64,000 nucleotides of DNA. Origin: Planctomycetota bacterium. GTDB lineage: Bacteria; Planctomycetota; Planctomycetia; Planctomycetales; Planctomycetaceae. Of this stretch, positions 63,914 through 64,000 are shown one piece after another (the stretch's first letter is position 1; every line of letters starts with the position of its first letter). The translations under genes were made by a program, and so were the position numbers. Under the pieces are notes generated by a model. That model ran no database searches. It saw only the letters and a list, made by a program, of their open reading frames with translations, and was not told the origin of the DNA. The stretch covers positions 1 to 64,000 of the forward strand of contig JAEZFD010000023.1 in assembly GCA_023417655.1 (NCBI GenBank), given 5' to 3'.

Positions 63914-64000
63914 ACCTGAAACACGATCTGCATTAACGCGGCATCGTTGAGGTGACACAGAGTTCAGCGGAAGGCAGAAGAAATTCCTCTGCAGAAGCTG

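Overview
The window reads as chromosomal DNA of a planctomycete (phylum Planctomycetota, probably order Planctomycetales). The main pointers are a DUF1559 prepilin-like protein paired with a small lipoprotein, a PQQ-propeller protein beginning WPEFRGPQGQG after its signal peptide, secreted alpha/alpha-toroid proteins, a cysteine-free FmdB-like protein, and a caa3-type oxidase operon joined to Alternative Complex III parts. By eye the GC content is in the high fifties (not computed). Genes are densely packed, 4-base overlaps are common, and GTG or TTG starts occur. High third-position GC produces many long antisense shadow reading frames. I saw no tRNA, rRNA, CRISPR array or insertion sequence.

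Layout. 0-4.1 kb: a small hypothetical, a two-gene operon of secreted alpha/alpha-toroid proteins and a methyltransferase. 4.2-10.9 kb: an AT-rich inverted repeat, purD, an SDR protein lacking its catalytic Tyr, a CtBP-like dehydrogenase, an isochorismatase-ThuA fusion and a membrane protein. 11-14.5 kb: YjbQ, Maf, a PP2C phosphatase and a CrtI-like FAD protein. 14.7-20.3 kb: a tightly coupled operon of SbcD/YhaO-like nuclease, SbcC/YhaN-like ATPase and MtfA-like metallopeptidase. 20.3-26.4 kb: the lipoprotein/DUF1559 pair, an EF-G-like GTPase with altered G motifs, and glgC with a strong terminator. 26.8-29.6 kb: a coupled pair of envelope proteins.

29.6-36.6 kb is a leftward surface-polysaccharide cluster: glycosyltransferase, then dehydrogenase, N-acetyltransferase and aminotransferase in the arrangement of a diacetamido-uronic-acid route (WbpB/WbpD/WbpE type), a second aminotransferase, a sugar epimerase and another acyltransferase. 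36.7-42.1 kb holds an aldehyde dehydrogenase, a PQQ-propeller protein, an archaeal-type phosphoglycerate mutase and an ordinary SDR.

42.3-47.1 kb is the most accessory-looking stretch: an AAA+ ATPase, a phage-tail-fibre-like protein, an unrecognised beta-rich protein and a STAS protein. The last two lie between two inverted copies of an 80-base repeat. 47.1-57.4 kb holds a giant DUF4175-like coiled-coil protein, the FmdB-like protein, a membrane protein, an MprF-like protein, and type III pantothenate kinase coupled to an MnmE-like GTPase that lacks the MnmE C-terminus. 57.4-64 kb is a leftward respiratory operon (ActF-like subunit, small membrane protein, SCO, caa3 oxidase subunits II, I, III and IV) closed by a strong hairpin terminator.

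No single element is a proven new system. The best candidates are the repeat-flanked 45.4-47.0 kb island with its neighbouring ATPase and fibre gene, the nuclease/ATPase/peptidase operon, and the CoaX/MnmE-like coupling.
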